A program made the translations under genes and the position numbers. Shown in pieces: positions 32,709 to 42,378 of a DNA stretch of 64,000 nt. The stretch's first letter is position 1; every line of letters starts with the position of its first letter. Below the pieces are notes generated by a model that saw nothing but the letters and a program-made list of their open reading frames with translations, was not told the origin of the DNA and did not search any database. The DNA comes from Gemmatimonadales bacterium UBA4456 (lineage in GTDB: Bacteria > Gemmatimonadota > Gemmatimonadetes > Longimicrobiales > Gaopeijiaceae): NCBI GenBank assembly GCA_002390225.1, contig DGOW01000101.1, positions 665 through 64,664 on the forward strand. Reading direction: 5' to 3'.

Positions 32709-35279
32709 ATGACTCGGCAGACAGCTCGCTCAACCTTCAGCGTATGCGCGCTCGCAGTCGCGAGCCTGGTGCTCGCTTCTTCCGCTGACGCTCAGCGCAA
32801 CGGAGGTAACGAAGGCCCACTCCCGTCGATCGAAGAGAAAACCGCGGGCCTCGAGCGTATGGACGGGATGCTTCCCCTCTACTGGGACTCGGACCAGGGT
32901 CAGCTCTGGATGGAGATCCCCCAGCTCGATGTGGAGATGATCCACTTCGTCGGGTATGGAGCGGGCCTGGGGTCGAACGATCTCGGCCTCGACCGGGGGG
33001 CCCTGCGCGGCTCGCGCATCGTGAAATTCGAGCGCGTTGGCCAGAAGATCATGATGGTGCAGCCGAACTATCGCTTCCGTGCAAGCAGCCCGAACCCCGA
33101 CGAAGTGCGCGCGGTTCGGGACGCCTTTGCCAGGTCTGTCCTCTGGGGCTTCACAGCCGAGGCAGAAACCAACGCCCGCGTGCTCGTCGACATGACGGGC
33201 TTCCTGCTTCGGGACCCGATCAACGCCGCGGGACGCATGAGCCCCGGTCAGTATCGGCTGGATAACTCACGCAGCTCCATCTACAAGGAGTTCACCAACG
33301 CCTTTCCGACCAACACAGAGCTGGAGGTCGAGCTCACCTTCGTACAGCAGGCCGGCGGGGGGGGCGGCCGTGGGGGCTTCGGTGGTGGTGGATTCGAAGG
33401 CGTGAACCGAGTCGCTGCGTCCGGCGAAGCGGCCACAATCCGCCTGCATCACTCCTTCGTCGAATTACCGGACGACGACTACGAGCCTCGGGCTCACGAC
33501 CCGCGCGCAGGCTACGGTGCCAATACCTACCAGGACTATGCGACACCGCTCGGCGAGGACATGACCCAGCGATTCATCCGGCGTCACCGACTTGAGAAGG
33601 TCAACCCCGACGCACGCATGAGCGATCCGGTCGAGCCGATCGTGTACTATCTCGATCCCGGTACGCCGGAGCCTGTTCGTTCGGCACTCCTCGACGGAGC
33701 CCGCTGGTGGAATCAGGCATTCGAATCAGCGGGATACCGGGACGCGTTTCAGGTCGTCATGCGTCCCGACTCCATAAGCTCACTCGACGCACGATACAAC
33801 GTCATCAACTGGGTGCACCGCTCCACCCGGGGGTGGAGCACCGGCGGATCGGTCTCGGACCCGCGGACCGGTGAGATTGTGAAGGGTGTCGTCACGCTCG
33901 GCTCTCTGAGGATCCGGCAGGACTACATGATCGCCGAGGGATTGCTGAGCCCCTACGCCAATGGTGACGAGGACCCCCAATACCTCGAGGACTGGGCCGT
34001 CTCACGGATACGGCAGCTCTCCGCGCACGAGGTGGGTCACACGATCGGACTTGGCCACAACTACTACAACAGCGAGGCCGGCCGCATCTCGGTCATGGAT
34101 TACCCGCACCCTCTCGTCGAGTTGAACAACGACGGGTCACTCGACTACTCGGAGGTTTACGACGAGGACATGGGGGAGTGGGACATCGCTGCAATCGCGT
34201 ATGGCTACCAGGACTTCCCGGCCGGCACGAACACCACGGCCGAGCTCGACCAGATTCTCGAAGATGCATGGGAGCAGGACGTCCGGTACATGTCGGGTCA
34301 GGACGTCGCGACAACACCCCAGGCCGACCAGTGGGCCAATGGGACGGACATGGGCGACGAACTGCAGCGGATGATGGACGTACGAGCCGTCGCCCTCTCT
34401 CGCTTCGGGGCCAATGCGATCCGAAACGGCCGCCCGATGGCGACCATCGAAGAGGTTCTCGTGCCCCTGTACATGCACCATCGCTATCAGACAGAGTCGA
34501 CAGCGACGACCGTCGGTGGCGTGTCCTACACGTACGCGATGCGCGGTGACGGGTTGGACCCGGTGTGGCGCGTGTCGGCTGATCAGCAGAACCGGGCGCT
34601 CGACGCATTGATGCGTACCATCTCGCCGTCCGAGTTGGCCCTGCCGGTCGAGGTTGTGAACATGATCCCGCCGCGTCCTCCGGGTTTCGGGCGAACCCGT
34701 GAGCTCTTCCCCCGGTGGACGGGATCGGCCTTCGACGCCGTGAGCCCTGCGGTCGTAGCGGCGAGCCTTACGGTCAACTCGCTTCTTACGCCGGATCGAG
34801 CGGCGCGGATGGTCGAGCAGAAACTCTTCGACTCCTCGCTACCAGGCCTCGACGACGTACTCGGCCGACTGATGAGGGCTTCGTTCGGCGAACAGGCGAA
34901 CGGTGCGTACGAACAGGCTGTGCAGCAGGCAGTACAGGGCGTGGTCGTGGACCGAATTCAGTTCCTGGCTGCCAACGCCCCGATGCCTCAGGTCCGTGCC
35001 ACCTCGACGATGGCTCTGCGTCGCCTCAACGGAAGACTGATGGCGATGGCGGACAGCAATCCGCACGCGGGCATGATGGCGATGGAGATCCAGCGCTTCA
35101 TGGAGCGCCCGGCGACCGTCGTCGAGATGCCCGGCGCCCCGAATGCACCTCCCGGTGCACCGATCGGTCAGCCGGCGATGGACTGGCTGGGCGGCATGGG
35201 GATCGGCCAACCCGCAATAGAATGGCTGCGTGCCACCGACGTCACCTGCACCTGGGACGACGGGCACGACTGGCACTGA
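32709..35279 (+). CDS. Secreted zinc-dependent metalloprotease (DUF5117/DUF5118 type)
   Basis: An 856-residue exported metzincin-like peptidase. GGAGGG lies 3 bases before the ATG and the signal peptide ends in SSADAQ. The N-terminal region (IEEKTAGLERMDGMLPLYWD, GLGSNDLGLDRG) is the DUF5117/DUF5118 pattern. Zinc-binding H440-E-x-x-H444-x-x-G-x-x-H450 occurs in HEVGHTIGLGHN, followed by VMDYPHP, a Met-turn-like sequence. A glycine-rich insertion at about residues 216-230 (GGGGRGGFGGGGF) is coded by a G-run. The end CTWDDGHDWH is unusual, with a cysteine and His/Asp/Trp. A strong terminator follows at 35331. Confidence 0.9.
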   Translation: MTRQTARSTFSVCALAVASLVLASSADAQRNGGNEGPLPSIEEKTAGLERMDGMLPLYWDSDQGQLWMEIPQLDVEMIHFVGYGAGLGSNDLGLDRGALRGSRIVKFERVGQKIMMVQPNYRFRASSPNPDEVRAVRDAFARSVLWGFTAEAETNARVLVDMTGFLLRDPINAAGRMSPGQYRLDNSRSSIYKEFTNAFPTNTELEVELTFVQQAGGGGGRGGFGGGGFEGVNRVAASGEAATIRLHHSFVELPDDDYEPRAHDPRAGYGANTYQDYATPLGEDMTQRFIRRHRLEKVNPDARMSDPVEPIVYYLDPGTPEPVRSALLDGARWWNQAFESAGYRDAFQVVMRPDSISSLDARYNVINWVHRSTRGWSTGGSVSDPRTGEIVKGVVTLGSLRIRQDYMIAEGLLSPYANGDEDPQYLEDWAVSRIRQLSAHEVGHTIGLGHNYYNSEAGRISVMDYPHPLVELNNDGSLDYSEVYDEDMGEWDIAAIAYGYQDFPAGTNTTAELDQILEDAWEQDVRYMSGQDVATTPQADQWANGTDMGDELQRMMDVRAVALSRFGANAIRNGRPMATIEEVLVPLYMHHRYQTESTATTVGGVSYTYAMRGDGLDPVWRVSADQQNRALDALMRTISPSELALPVEVVNMIPPRPPGFGRTRELFPRWTGSAFDAVSPAVVAASLTVNSLLTPDRAARMVEQKLFDSSLPGLDDVLGRLMRASFGEQANGAYEQAVQQAVQGVVVDRIQFLAANAPMPQVRATSTMALRRLNGRLMAMADSNPHAGMMAMEIQRFMERPATVVEMPGAPNAPPGAPIGQPAMDWLGGMGIGQPAIEWLRATDVTCTWDDGHDWH

Positions 35280-35330
35280 GTGCCCTCGGGGCCGTGGGGA
35301 GAGCGAGCGCCCGCGGTCAGAGCCTCACAG

Positions 35331-35362
35331 AGCCCCCGACGCCGATACGGCGTCGGGGGCTT
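35331..35362 (+). terminator. Intrinsic terminator after the metalloprotease gene
   Basis: AGCCCCCGACGCCG pairs perfectly with CGGCGTCGGGGGCT around an ATA loop, followed by TTGTTCATT. The stem has 14 pairs. It lies 51 bases after the stop. The end of the truncated DUF885 gene on the other strand lies 6 bases further on. Confidence 0.88.
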
Positions 35363-35368
35363 GTTCAT

Positions 35369-35722
35369 TCAGTGACGATCGGATCGGGGATCGAGGGCAT
35401 CCTGAAGACCGTCTCCTCCGAGCATCCAGCGCGTCTCGTACTCCCACAGGCGGATGGCCAGGGCATCTGCCATGCGTTCCTCGTCGAGAGCCCCCAGCGG
35501 GTTCTCGTCGGGGGTCCCCGGAGGCCGTCGCGCTGCCGCATCCTGAAGTCGAGCGCGGGCATCGGCGACGCCCTGCGGGCTTAGATCCGGTAAGGCCTGG
35601 TCGTGCTGATGAAGCCCAACGAAGGTCCCATCCACGGGAGCGATGGCGAACCACGTCCGGAGGGTTTCGTCAATCCAGGACCCGGAGGGTGCTTGAGACG
35701 AGTCGTCGGGAGGGCTGATCAT
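35369..35722 (-). pseudogene. 5' fragment of a DUF885-family protein
   Basis: Encodes 117 residues only. The sequence SGSWIDETLRTWFAIAPVDG, TFVGLHQHDQALPDLSPQG and ALDEERMADALAIRLWEYET is the typical N-terminus of DUF885 proteins, which are generally about 500-600 residues and have a metallopeptidase-like fold. The catalytic HExxH-type region is absent. The frame ends at 35369, beside the terminator of the convergent metalloprotease gene, so the missing 3' part was probably lost by a deletion reaching that terminator. No signal peptide is seen with the ATG at 35722, and no clear ribosome binding site. Most likely non-functional. Confidence 0.65.
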
Positions 35723-35903
35723 CGGGCAAAATGGGGATCGACGACCGATTCGCCACCCGGATTCCATACTGGCCTGGGGTGGAATTGCTCGGTAAAATAT
35801 ATAAGGACCGAAAAAGGCGGCCGTATCCTCAGCATAGTATGGGGGTAAGCATGTCGTTCCTTTATGACTGTATTTCCATGTTGATGCGAGACCGAGGCTG
35901 GGA

Positions 35904-38357
35904 ATGAACGTTTCTTCAACGGCAATGCTCTGTGCCGGTTTGCTACTCCTCGGGCTAGCGGGTGACGCTGGCTTCGACGCCCCGGACACCATTGCCTCCC
36001 CCGTCTTGGCGGCCGTGGCTGTGGACGCGGACGCCGTCGATGGCAATGAAACGATTGAGGCGTACTGCGTCCGCTGTCACAGCGAACAGCGTCAGCGCGG
36101 CGGGCTCGTACTCGAGGACTTCGACGTCGAGAACGCCACTCAGCACGCCGACATCGCAGAGCGGATGATTAAGAAGCTGCGCGCCGGCATGATGCCTCCG
36201 TCGGGTGCCCGGCGTCCTGAGGAAGTCGTGCTAGCCGACCTGGCCGACGATCTCGAGTCGCGCCTCGACGATGCTTGGGAAAAGAACCCCGAGCCCGGGA
36301 CGCGTGTCTTTCAGCGTCTGAACCGCGCCGAGTATGCCGCGGCTGTCGAGCACCTGCTCGGCATCGTCGTAGACGTTTCCTCGTACCTGCCGCTCGACAC
36401 GAAGTCCAACAACTTCGACAACATCGCTGACGTGCAGATGCCGTCGACGACCGTCGTCGAGGGCTACCTTCGCGCCGCAGGCCAGATCGCCCGCCTGGCA
36501 CTGGGTGACCCGGAAGCCGAAGTCGCCAACACGATCTACCGGATGCCGCGCATCGCAGGTCAGAAGGATCAGGTCGAAGGGGCACCGTTCGGTACGCGTG
36601 GCGGGCTCTCTGTCGTCCACAACTTTCCGGCTGACGGGAAGTACGTGTTCCACATCATGCCCTACAACGCGGTCGAGGGTGAGGTGTTCGGGCGAACGTG
36701 GGGTACCGAGCAGATCGAGATCTCGATCGACGGTGAGCGCGTCGCGCTCCTCGACATCGACCGTTGGATGCACGAATCCGAGCCGACCGGTCTGAATATC
36801 CGGACCGACTCGATTCAGGTGCCGGCCGGGCCACACCGGGTCACGGCAGCCTTCGTGAAGCAGTTCGAGGGCGAGGTCGACGACCTCATCCGTCCCATCG
36901 AGCATACGCTCGCCGATGGCCAGATCGGTATCGGCTACGGCGTGACTACGCAGCAGCACCTCCAGCGGATGACGATCCTCGGACCATTCGAGGTCACGGG
37001 CGTCTCGGACACACCAACCCGCAGCTTCGTCTTCAGCTGCCGCCCGACTGCGCCGTCCGAAGAACGTCCCTGCGCTGAGAGCATCGTTCGCCGCCTCACC
37101 GAGCGTGCCTACCGCCGCGACGTGAGCCAGAGCGACGTCGACGGTCTCATGCAGTTCTACGATCAGGGCTCGGAGACGCGCGGCTTCGAGGGCGGGGTTC
37201 GTCTCGCTCTTCAGGCGATCATGGCCAGCCCCCACTTCATCTTCCGGATGGAAGAGGAGCCTCAGGGCATCGAGCCAGGCGAGATCTACGAGATCGCGGA
37301 TACCGACCTTGCCTCGCGACTCTCCTTCTTCCTCTGGGGTGCGCCGCCGGATGACGAGCTCATCGAGCTGGCCGGAAAGGGCGATCTCTCCAATGATCGG
37401 GAGCTCGAGAAGCAGGTGCGCCGCATGCTCGCCGATCCTCGGGCAGAGGCGCTCGCGTCTCGTTTCGGGGCTCAGTGGCTTCGGTTGCAGGATCTCGAGA
37501 AAATCCGCCCGGACGCGTTGAGCTACCCGTACTACGACCAGACCCTCGCGGATGCGATGCATCGCGAGACAGAGATGCTCTTCGACCACGTCCGCTCCGA
37601 GAATCTTCCGGTCTCGGACCTGCTCACAGCGAATTACACCTTCGTCAACGAGCGGCTGGCCCGACACTACGGGATTCCGGGCGTGGTCGGCACCGACTTC
37701 CAGATGATCGAGTACCCTGACGATCGTCGCCGCGGCATTCTCGGCCACGGGAGCATCCTGATGCTGACTTCGCACGCGAACCGGACCTCTCCGGTGCTTC
37801 GTGGGAAGTGGGTGATGGAGGTCCTTCTCGGATCACCGCCACCGCCACCGCCACCGAATGTGCCGACGCTCGAAGAGGGTGACGACGCGGCAGATGGTCG
37901 TTTCCTGTCGGTTCGTGAGCGAATGGAGGTCCACCGGGCCAATCCGGCGTGCTCGTCGTGCCACAACGTGATCGACCCGATCGGGCTCGCGTTCGAGAAC
38001 TTCGATGTGACCGGCGCCTGGCGCTCGCGAGATGGGGGCAACCTCGTCGACACCCAGGCCGAACTGTACGATGGGACGCCGATCCAGGGCGTACCGGCTC
38101 TCCGCGACGCCATCATGCAGCGTCCTGAGGTGTTCTACAGGATCTTTACAGAGAACATGATGGCCTACGCGCTGGGGCGACGGGTCGAGTACTTCGACCA
38201 GCCGGCGATTCGCCAGATTACCCGTGAAGCCGAGGAAGAGGAGTACCGCCTCTCGGCGTTCATACTGGGCGTCGTAAGCGCGCCCGCCTTCCGCAGCAGC
38301 CGCGCGGCGCAGCCGATGACCGCCGAACAGCCGGTCACCGACTCCGGCACTAACTGA
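35904..38357 (+). CDS. DUF1592-type cytochrome c-like protein (DUF1587/1592/1588/1585)
   Basis: An 817-residue exported protein. After the signal peptide a c-type heme motif C55-V-R-C-H59 is in YCVRCHSEQ (Planctomycete-type cytochrome c domain). Then come NRAEYAAAVEHLLGI (DUF1587), a beta domain with PADGKYVFHIMPYNA, the DUF1592 region YRRDVSQSDVDGLMQFYDQG and LASRLSFFLWGAPPDDEL, the DUF1588 motif with a second C683-S-S-C-H687 followed by DPIGLAFENFD, and the DUF1585 end MAYALGRRVEYFDQPAI. A PPPPPP run lies at about residue 650. These domains recur beside DUF1552 genes, as here, 38 bases downstream. Function is not established; heme suggests redox chemistry. The 180 bases upstream are unusually AT-rich. 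Confidence 0.9.
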   Translation: MNVSSTAMLCAGLLLLGLAGDAGFDAPDTIASPVLAAVAVDADAVDGNETIEAYCVRCHSEQRQRGGLVLEDFDVENATQHADIAERMIKKLRAGMMPPSGARRPEEVVLADLADDLESRLDDAWEKNPEPGTRVFQRLNRAEYAAAVEHLLGIVVDVSSYLPLDTKSNNFDNIADVQMPSTTVVEGYLRAAGQIARLALGDPEAEVANTIYRMPRIAGQKDQVEGAPFGTRGGLSVVHNFPADGKYVFHIMPYNAVEGEVFGRTWGTEQIEISIDGERVALLDIDRWMHESEPTGLNIRTDSIQVPAGPHRVTAAFVKQFEGEVDDLIRPIEHTLADGQIGIGYGVTTQQHLQRMTILGPFEVTGVSDTPTRSFVFSCRPTAPSEERPCAESIVRRLTERAYRRDVSQSDVDGLMQFYDQGSETRGFEGGVRLALQAIMASPHFIFRMEEEPQGIEPGEIYEIADTDLASRLSFFLWGAPPDDELIELAGKGDLSNDRELEKQVRRMLADPRAEALASRFGAQWLRLQDLEKIRPDALSYPYYDQTLADAMHRETEMLFDHVRSENLPVSDLLTANYTFVNERLARHYGIPGVVGTDFQMIEYPDDRRRGILGHGSILMLTSHANRTSPVLRGKWVMEVLLGSPPPPPPPNVPTLEEGDDAADGRFLSVRERMEVHRANPACSSCHNVIDPIGLAFENFDVTGAWRSRDGGNLVDTQAELYDGTPIQGVPALRDAIMQRPEVFYRIFTENMMAYALGRRVEYFDQPAIRQITREAEEEEYRLSAFILGVVSAPAFRSSRAAQPMTAEQPVTDSGTN

Positions 38358-38395
38358 TTCAGAACGACAACCAATCTCGACGAGGCAACATTACG

Positions 38396-39784
38396 ATGGA
38401 CTTCATCACCGGAAAGCACATCTCGCGCCGCTCGATGCTCAAGGGCATGGGTGCCTCGATGGGGCTACCGCTTCTCGATGCCATGGTCCCGGCAGCCCGC
38501 CCGCTCAGTGCCTCGGAGGCTGGACGCTCGGCCGACAGCACGCGGCTGGTGGCAATCGAGAACGTTCATGGTACCGCTGGCTGTAACGATCTCGGCGCCT
38601 CGCTCGGGCTTTGGTCGCCCAAGGAAGAGGGGAAGGACTTCGACCTCTCCCTGTCGTCGATGAACCCGCTCGACGCCTACCGGAAGTATCTGACGATCGT
38701 CTCGGATACCGACTCCCGGATGGCCGACGCCTTCTCGCCTGCTGAGATCGGTGGTGACCACTTCCGCACAGCGGCGGTGTTCCTCACGCAGGCTCACCCG
38801 AAGCAGACTCAGGGATCTGACGTCTTTGCGGGCACCTCGTTCGATCAGGTCTACGCCCAGAGCATCGCGGGTCAGACTCCGATCGAGTCGATGCAGCTCA
38901 CGATCGAGAGCGTCGACCAGGCCGGTGGTTGCGCGTACGGCTACTCCTGCGTCTACACGGACACGATCTCCTGGGCGTCGCCGACGCAGCCGCTTCCCAT
39001 GATCCGCGACCCTCGGGCCGTCTTCGAGCAGCTCTTCGGCGCAGGTGGTACGCCGGAGCAGCGCGCGGAGCGCCTGGCTACGGATCGCTCGATCCTGGAC
39101 TGGGTCATGGGCGAGATGAACGGTCTGCGCCGTGACCTCGGCGCGGCCGACCGTCATCGCCTGGACCTGTATACGACGAACATCCGCGAGCTCGAAGAGC
39201 GCATTCAGCGCATCGAGGTGCAGAATCAGAGCGGTGACGAGCGGGACATCCCCGAAGCTCCGGTCGGTGTGCCTGACGACTTCGCAGAGCACATGCGCCT
39301 GATGTTCGACCTTCAGGTTCTCGCGTTCATGTCGGACACGACACGCGTCTTTTCGCTCAAGATCGGTCGTGACGCGTCACCGCGGGTCTACCTCGATTCC
39401 GGTTCCGACTCACCGTTCCACGCAGCGTCACACCACGGTGGGCGTGAAGAGCGGGTTCGCGACTTCGCGAAAATCAACACGTACCACGTGTCGATGATCC
39501 CTTACTTCCTCGACAAGCTCGCGTCGGTCACCGAGGGTGACGGTACGCTACTCGACAAGACGATGCTCATGTACGGCTCCGCGATGGCGGACTCGAACCT
39601 CCACAACCATATCCGCTGCCCGCTCTTCCTCGTCGGTGGTGCCAATGGCCTGCTCGAAGGAGAGAACCACCTCCGCGCTACACCGGGCACACCCATGGCG
39701 AACGTCATGCTCTCGCTTCTTCAGAAGCTCGGTGTGAACGACATCGAATCCTTCGGGAACAGCACCGGCACCTTCGCGATCTGA
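38396..39784 (+). CDS. DUF1552-family protein with Tat signal
   Basis: A 462-residue exported protein. ISRRSMLKGMGASMGLPLLD matches the twin-arginine motif (S-R-R-x-x-L-K), implying export in a folded state, perhaps with a cofactor. The body contains the DUF1552 pattern: THVHGTAG-like IENVHGTAGCND, GGDHFRTAAVFLTQAHPKQT, VDQAGGCAYGYSCVYTDTISW, LDWVMGEMNGLRRDLGAADR, SPFHAASHHGGRE and PLFLVGGANG. The sulfatase/DUF1501-like fold has been suggested for related proteins, but activity is unknown. It follows the DUF1592 gene by 38 bases and almost certainly works with it. Confidence 0.9.
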   Translation: MDFITGKHISRRSMLKGMGASMGLPLLDAMVPAARPLSASEAGRSADSTRLVAIENVHGTAGCNDLGASLGLWSPKEEGKDFDLSLSSMNPLDAYRKYLTIVSDTDSRMADAFSPAEIGGDHFRTAAVFLTQAHPKQTQGSDVFAGTSFDQVYAQSIAGQTPIESMQLTIESVDQAGGCAYGYSCVYTDTISWASPTQPLPMIRDPRAVFEQLFGAGGTPEQRAERLATDRSILDWVMGEMNGLRRDLGAADRHRLDLYTTNIRELEERIQRIEVQNQSGDERDIPEAPVGVPDDFAEHMRLMFDLQVLAFMSDTTRVFSLKIGRDASPRVYLDSGSDSPFHAASHHGGREERVRDFAKINTYHVSMIPYFLDKLASVTEGDGTLLDKTMLMYGSAMADSNLHNHIRCPLFLVGGANGLLEGENHLRATPGTPMANVMLSLLQKLGVNDIESFGNSTGTFAI

Positions 39785-39824
39785 GACTGAACTGATCGGA
39801 AGCTCAGGCTTCCGGGAGAACCGC

Positions 39825-41723
39825 ATGTCGAAACACTCCACGATGTCACGTCTGGCCACGATCCTCGGGCTGAGCCTCGTCCTGGCGGCCGCGTCCCCAG
39901 CGGAGTCCCCTGTCGCCGATGCTGCCGAGGCAGGGAACGTGGACCAGGTGCGTGCTCTGCTCCAGCAGGGTTCCGACGTCAATGCCGCCCAGCCTGATGG
40001 GCTGACGGCCCTGCACTGGGCGGCCATGAACAACTACGGCGATATCGTCGACGTTCTGCTTTATGCAGGCGCCACGGTGAAGCCGCTCACACGGGTCGGT
40101 GGGTATACGCCTCTGCACTTGGCGGCGCGATCCGGACATGCGGAGATCGTGAGTAAACTGGTCGCAGCCGGTGCCGACCCGAACGAGTGGACATCGACCG
40201 GTGTGACCGCGTTGCATTTCGCGTCTCAGGCTAACTCTGCTACGACGATCCGTGCGCTTGCTCAGGGGGGCGCTGACGTAAACGCTGCTGATGGCTTTCA
40301 GAGCCGCACCCCCCTGATCTTCGCCGCGTCAGGCAACTCGACAGATGCCCTCGCCGCGCTCCTCGAGGCCGGGGCGGATCCATCGCTCCAGACGGACCTC
40401 AAGGACTACACGGCACGGAACACCGTCGACCGTGACGACCGTGCTCACAGGGCGCGTGTCCGCGCGGCCGAGGCCGGCGAGGACGTTGTCCAGAACGACA
40501 ACGCGGACCGACTCGCACAGCTCCAGCGTCAGCAGCAGCCCGCTGACTCCGCTCAGGCGGAGGAGACCGAGGAAGAGGAAGAGGAATCGGAGCCCGATCC
40601 TGACGAGCCAGAAGAAGATGAGGCTCATGCCGAAGATCAGGACGAAGAAGAAGAGAAGCCTGAAGAGCCCCCGGTCCGAGCTCTTTCCTCGACCGAACAG
40701 ATCGGCGTGCAGGGTGGCTTCACAGCCCTGCACTACGCGGCTCGCCAGGGCCACATGGAGTCGGCGAAGCTGCTGCTGGACGGCGGCTCCGACATCGATC
40801 AGGTATCGGGCGGTGATCAGTCGAGTCCTCTGCTCGTTGCGGTAGTCAACGGCAACTACGATCTCGCCCAGGTGCTGGTCGAACGTGGCGCTGACGTAAA
40901 CCTGGTCAGTGATGACGGCGTCGGACCGCTGTTCGCGACACTGAACATCGAATGGTCTCTGCGTACCTGGTACCCACAGCCGCAGATGTACCACACCCAG
41001 GAATCATCCTATCTGGACCTGATGGCGGCGCTACTCGAGGCCGGTGCCGAGCCGAACCAGCAAGCCAGCACTCACGTGTGGTACGCCGCATACAACGCAG
41101 GTCGCATGGGCGTAGACTTTACGGGTGCGACGCCCTTCTGGCGCGCCGCATACGCGACGGACGTGGTGGCGATGCGCCTTCTACACTCGTATGGCGCGGA
41201 TCCGAACATCTGGACGACCAAGCTGCCGAGCCGTCGTCGCTTCTTCGACCCGGGGAATCCCGCCGCTCGTACTGACACCGACGAGGAAGAAGAACTCGAT
41301 CCCTCCGGCCTGCCCGTCGTACCGGTCGGAGGCCCCGCGGTCCACCCGATGCACGCCGCGTCCGGCGTCGGCTTCGGTACGTCGCGAGTCGCCCAGCAGC
41401 ACCGCAGCGTTCCGGATGGCTGGCTCCCCGCGATGAAGTACTTCGTCGAAGAGTTGGGTCTGGATCCGAACATCCGCGATGCGGATGGCTACACACCGAT
41501 TCACCACTCCGCGGCCCGCGGCGATAATGAGACGATCATCTACCTTGTCGAGCAGGGCGCCGACGTGACGCTCATCAGCCGTCGTGGCCAGACCAGTGCG
41601 GATATGGCGAACAGCCCAGAACAGCGGGCGCAGCCTCACCCCGCGACGATCGCCCTGCTTGAGAAGCTCGGGTCACACAACAACCACAACTGCCAATCCT
41701 GCGGGTCCGGCGGTAACCAGTAG
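39825..41723 (+). CDS. Exported ankyrin-repeat protein
   Basis: A 632-residue protein with an N-terminal hydrophobic signal (LATILGLSLVLAAASPAES). Residues about 30-190 hold four to five ankyrin repeats (DGLTALHWAAMNNYGDIVDV, GYTPLHLAARSGHAEIVSKL, GVTALHFASQANS). A strongly acidic Glu/Asp-rich linker spans about residues 243-285. A second ankyrin set follows (GGFTALHYAARQGHMESAKL, YTPIHHSAARGDNETIIYL), with inserted segments between repeats. The C-terminus HNNHNCQSCGSGGNQ contains a CxxC. It is 40 bases after the DUF1552 gene, with the same orientation, and is probably a third component of that cluster acting as a binding or assembly scaffold. Confidence 0.88.
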   Translation: MSKHSTMSRLATILGLSLVLAAASPAESPVADAAEAGNVDQVRALLQQGSDVNAAQPDGLTALHWAAMNNYGDIVDVLLYAGATVKPLTRVGGYTPLHLAARSGHAEIVSKLVAAGADPNEWTSTGVTALHFASQANSATTIRALAQGGADVNAADGFQSRTPLIFAASGNSTDALAALLEAGADPSLQTDLKDYTARNTVDRDDRAHRARVRAAEAGEDVVQNDNADRLAQLQRQQQPADSAQAEETEEEEEESEPDPDEPEEDEAHAEDQDEEEEKPEEPPVRALSSTEQIGVQGGFTALHYAARQGHMESAKLLLDGGSDIDQVSGGDQSSPLLVAVVNGNYDLAQVLVERGADVNLVSDDGVGPLFATLNIEWSLRTWYPQPQMYHTQESSYLDLMAALLEAGAEPNQQASTHVWYAAYNAGRMGVDFTGATPFWRAAYATDVVAMRLLHSYGADPNIWTTKLPSRRRFFDPGNPAARTDTDEEEELDPSGLPVVPVGGPAVHPMHAASGVGFGTSRVAQQHRSVPDGWLPAMKYFVEELGLDPNIRDADGYTPIHHSAARGDNETIIYLVEQGADVTLISRRGQTSADMANSPEQRAQPHPATIALLEKLGSHNNHNCQSCGSGGNQ

Positions 41724-41751
41724 GCGCCACGGCGCGATACGGAGCGACTGA

Positions 41752-42282
41752 ATGAGGCGGACAATGTCCCTCGCCGCAGTGCTCGCCTTTGTGGCGGTGC
41801 CCGCGGTCGTCGAGGCTCAGGACACCGAGTGGAATCGATACACGCTGGAGGATCTGGGTGGAATCTTCGTCCGAATCGAGTCCAACGATGTCTGTGCGGC
41901 AGCCGGGGTGACCCCGGGGGCCTATGAGGCGGACATCGCGCTGAAGCTGATCGACTCCGAGGTGGGTGTACTGACCCAGGCGGAGATGCTGGAGCACCCC
42001 GCCATGCCCGAATTACGTGTAACACTGAACTGTGCGTCCGGCTCCAATGGCATGAGCGGCACGCTGGCCTACTCCGTCTCACTGCGGGTCCAGCAGTCGG
42101 CGCAAATGCTGCGAGACACCCAGATCACCCTTCCCGAAGCGGTGACGTGGTTCACGAGCGAGGTCGGTGTGACGTCAGAGGGTCAAGCCGCGGATGAAGT
42201 CGGCGCCTCACTGATGGCCGGCATCGAGGCGTTTGCCTTAGCGTGGACCGCGATCAACGCCGAGGAAGAAGGCGTCCTGTAG
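41752..42282 (+). CDS. Secreted protein of unknown function
   Basis: A 176-residue exported protein. Signal peptide MRRTMSLAAVLAFVAVPAVVEAQ, then a mature domain starting DTEWNRYTLEDLGGIFVRIE with two cysteines (DVCAAAG and TLNCASG) that could form a disulfide. The C-terminal half is helical (AADEVGASLMAGIEAFALAW). No family is recognised. GGAG lies 8 bases before the ATG. It follows the ankyrin gene by 28 bases, so it may belong to the DUF1592/DUF1552/ankyrin cluster. Confidence 0.75.
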   Translation: MRRTMSLAAVLAFVAVPAVVEAQDTEWNRYTLEDLGGIFVRIESNDVCAAAGVTPGAYEADIALKLIDSEVGVLTQAEMLEHPAMPELRVTLNCASGSNGMSGTLAYSVSLRVQQSAQMLRDTQITLPEAVTWFTSEVGVTSEGQAADEVGASLMAGIEAFALAWTAINAEEEGVL

Positions 42283-42378
42283 CGTCAGGCTGTCTCACGA
42301 TTCCTCGGGGGCAGCGGGGTCTTGTCGCTAGCGGTTGCCGGGGCGCGATCTGTCTCCATCTGCTCTCCAAGAGACACC

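Noticed and set aside
33350..33400. G-rich run as a possible G-quadruplex control element
   Set aside because: It codes for the Gly-rich insert of the metalloprotease in frame; no other evidence.
36231..37775. 514-codon minus-strand frame opposite the DUF1592 gene
   Set aside because: The plus strand has clear DUF1592/1588 motifs; the antisense frame has no domain or start context.
37840..37860. CCG/CCA triplet repeat as a regulatory or unstable element
   Set aside because: It codes for a short proline run in a complete DUF1592 protein.
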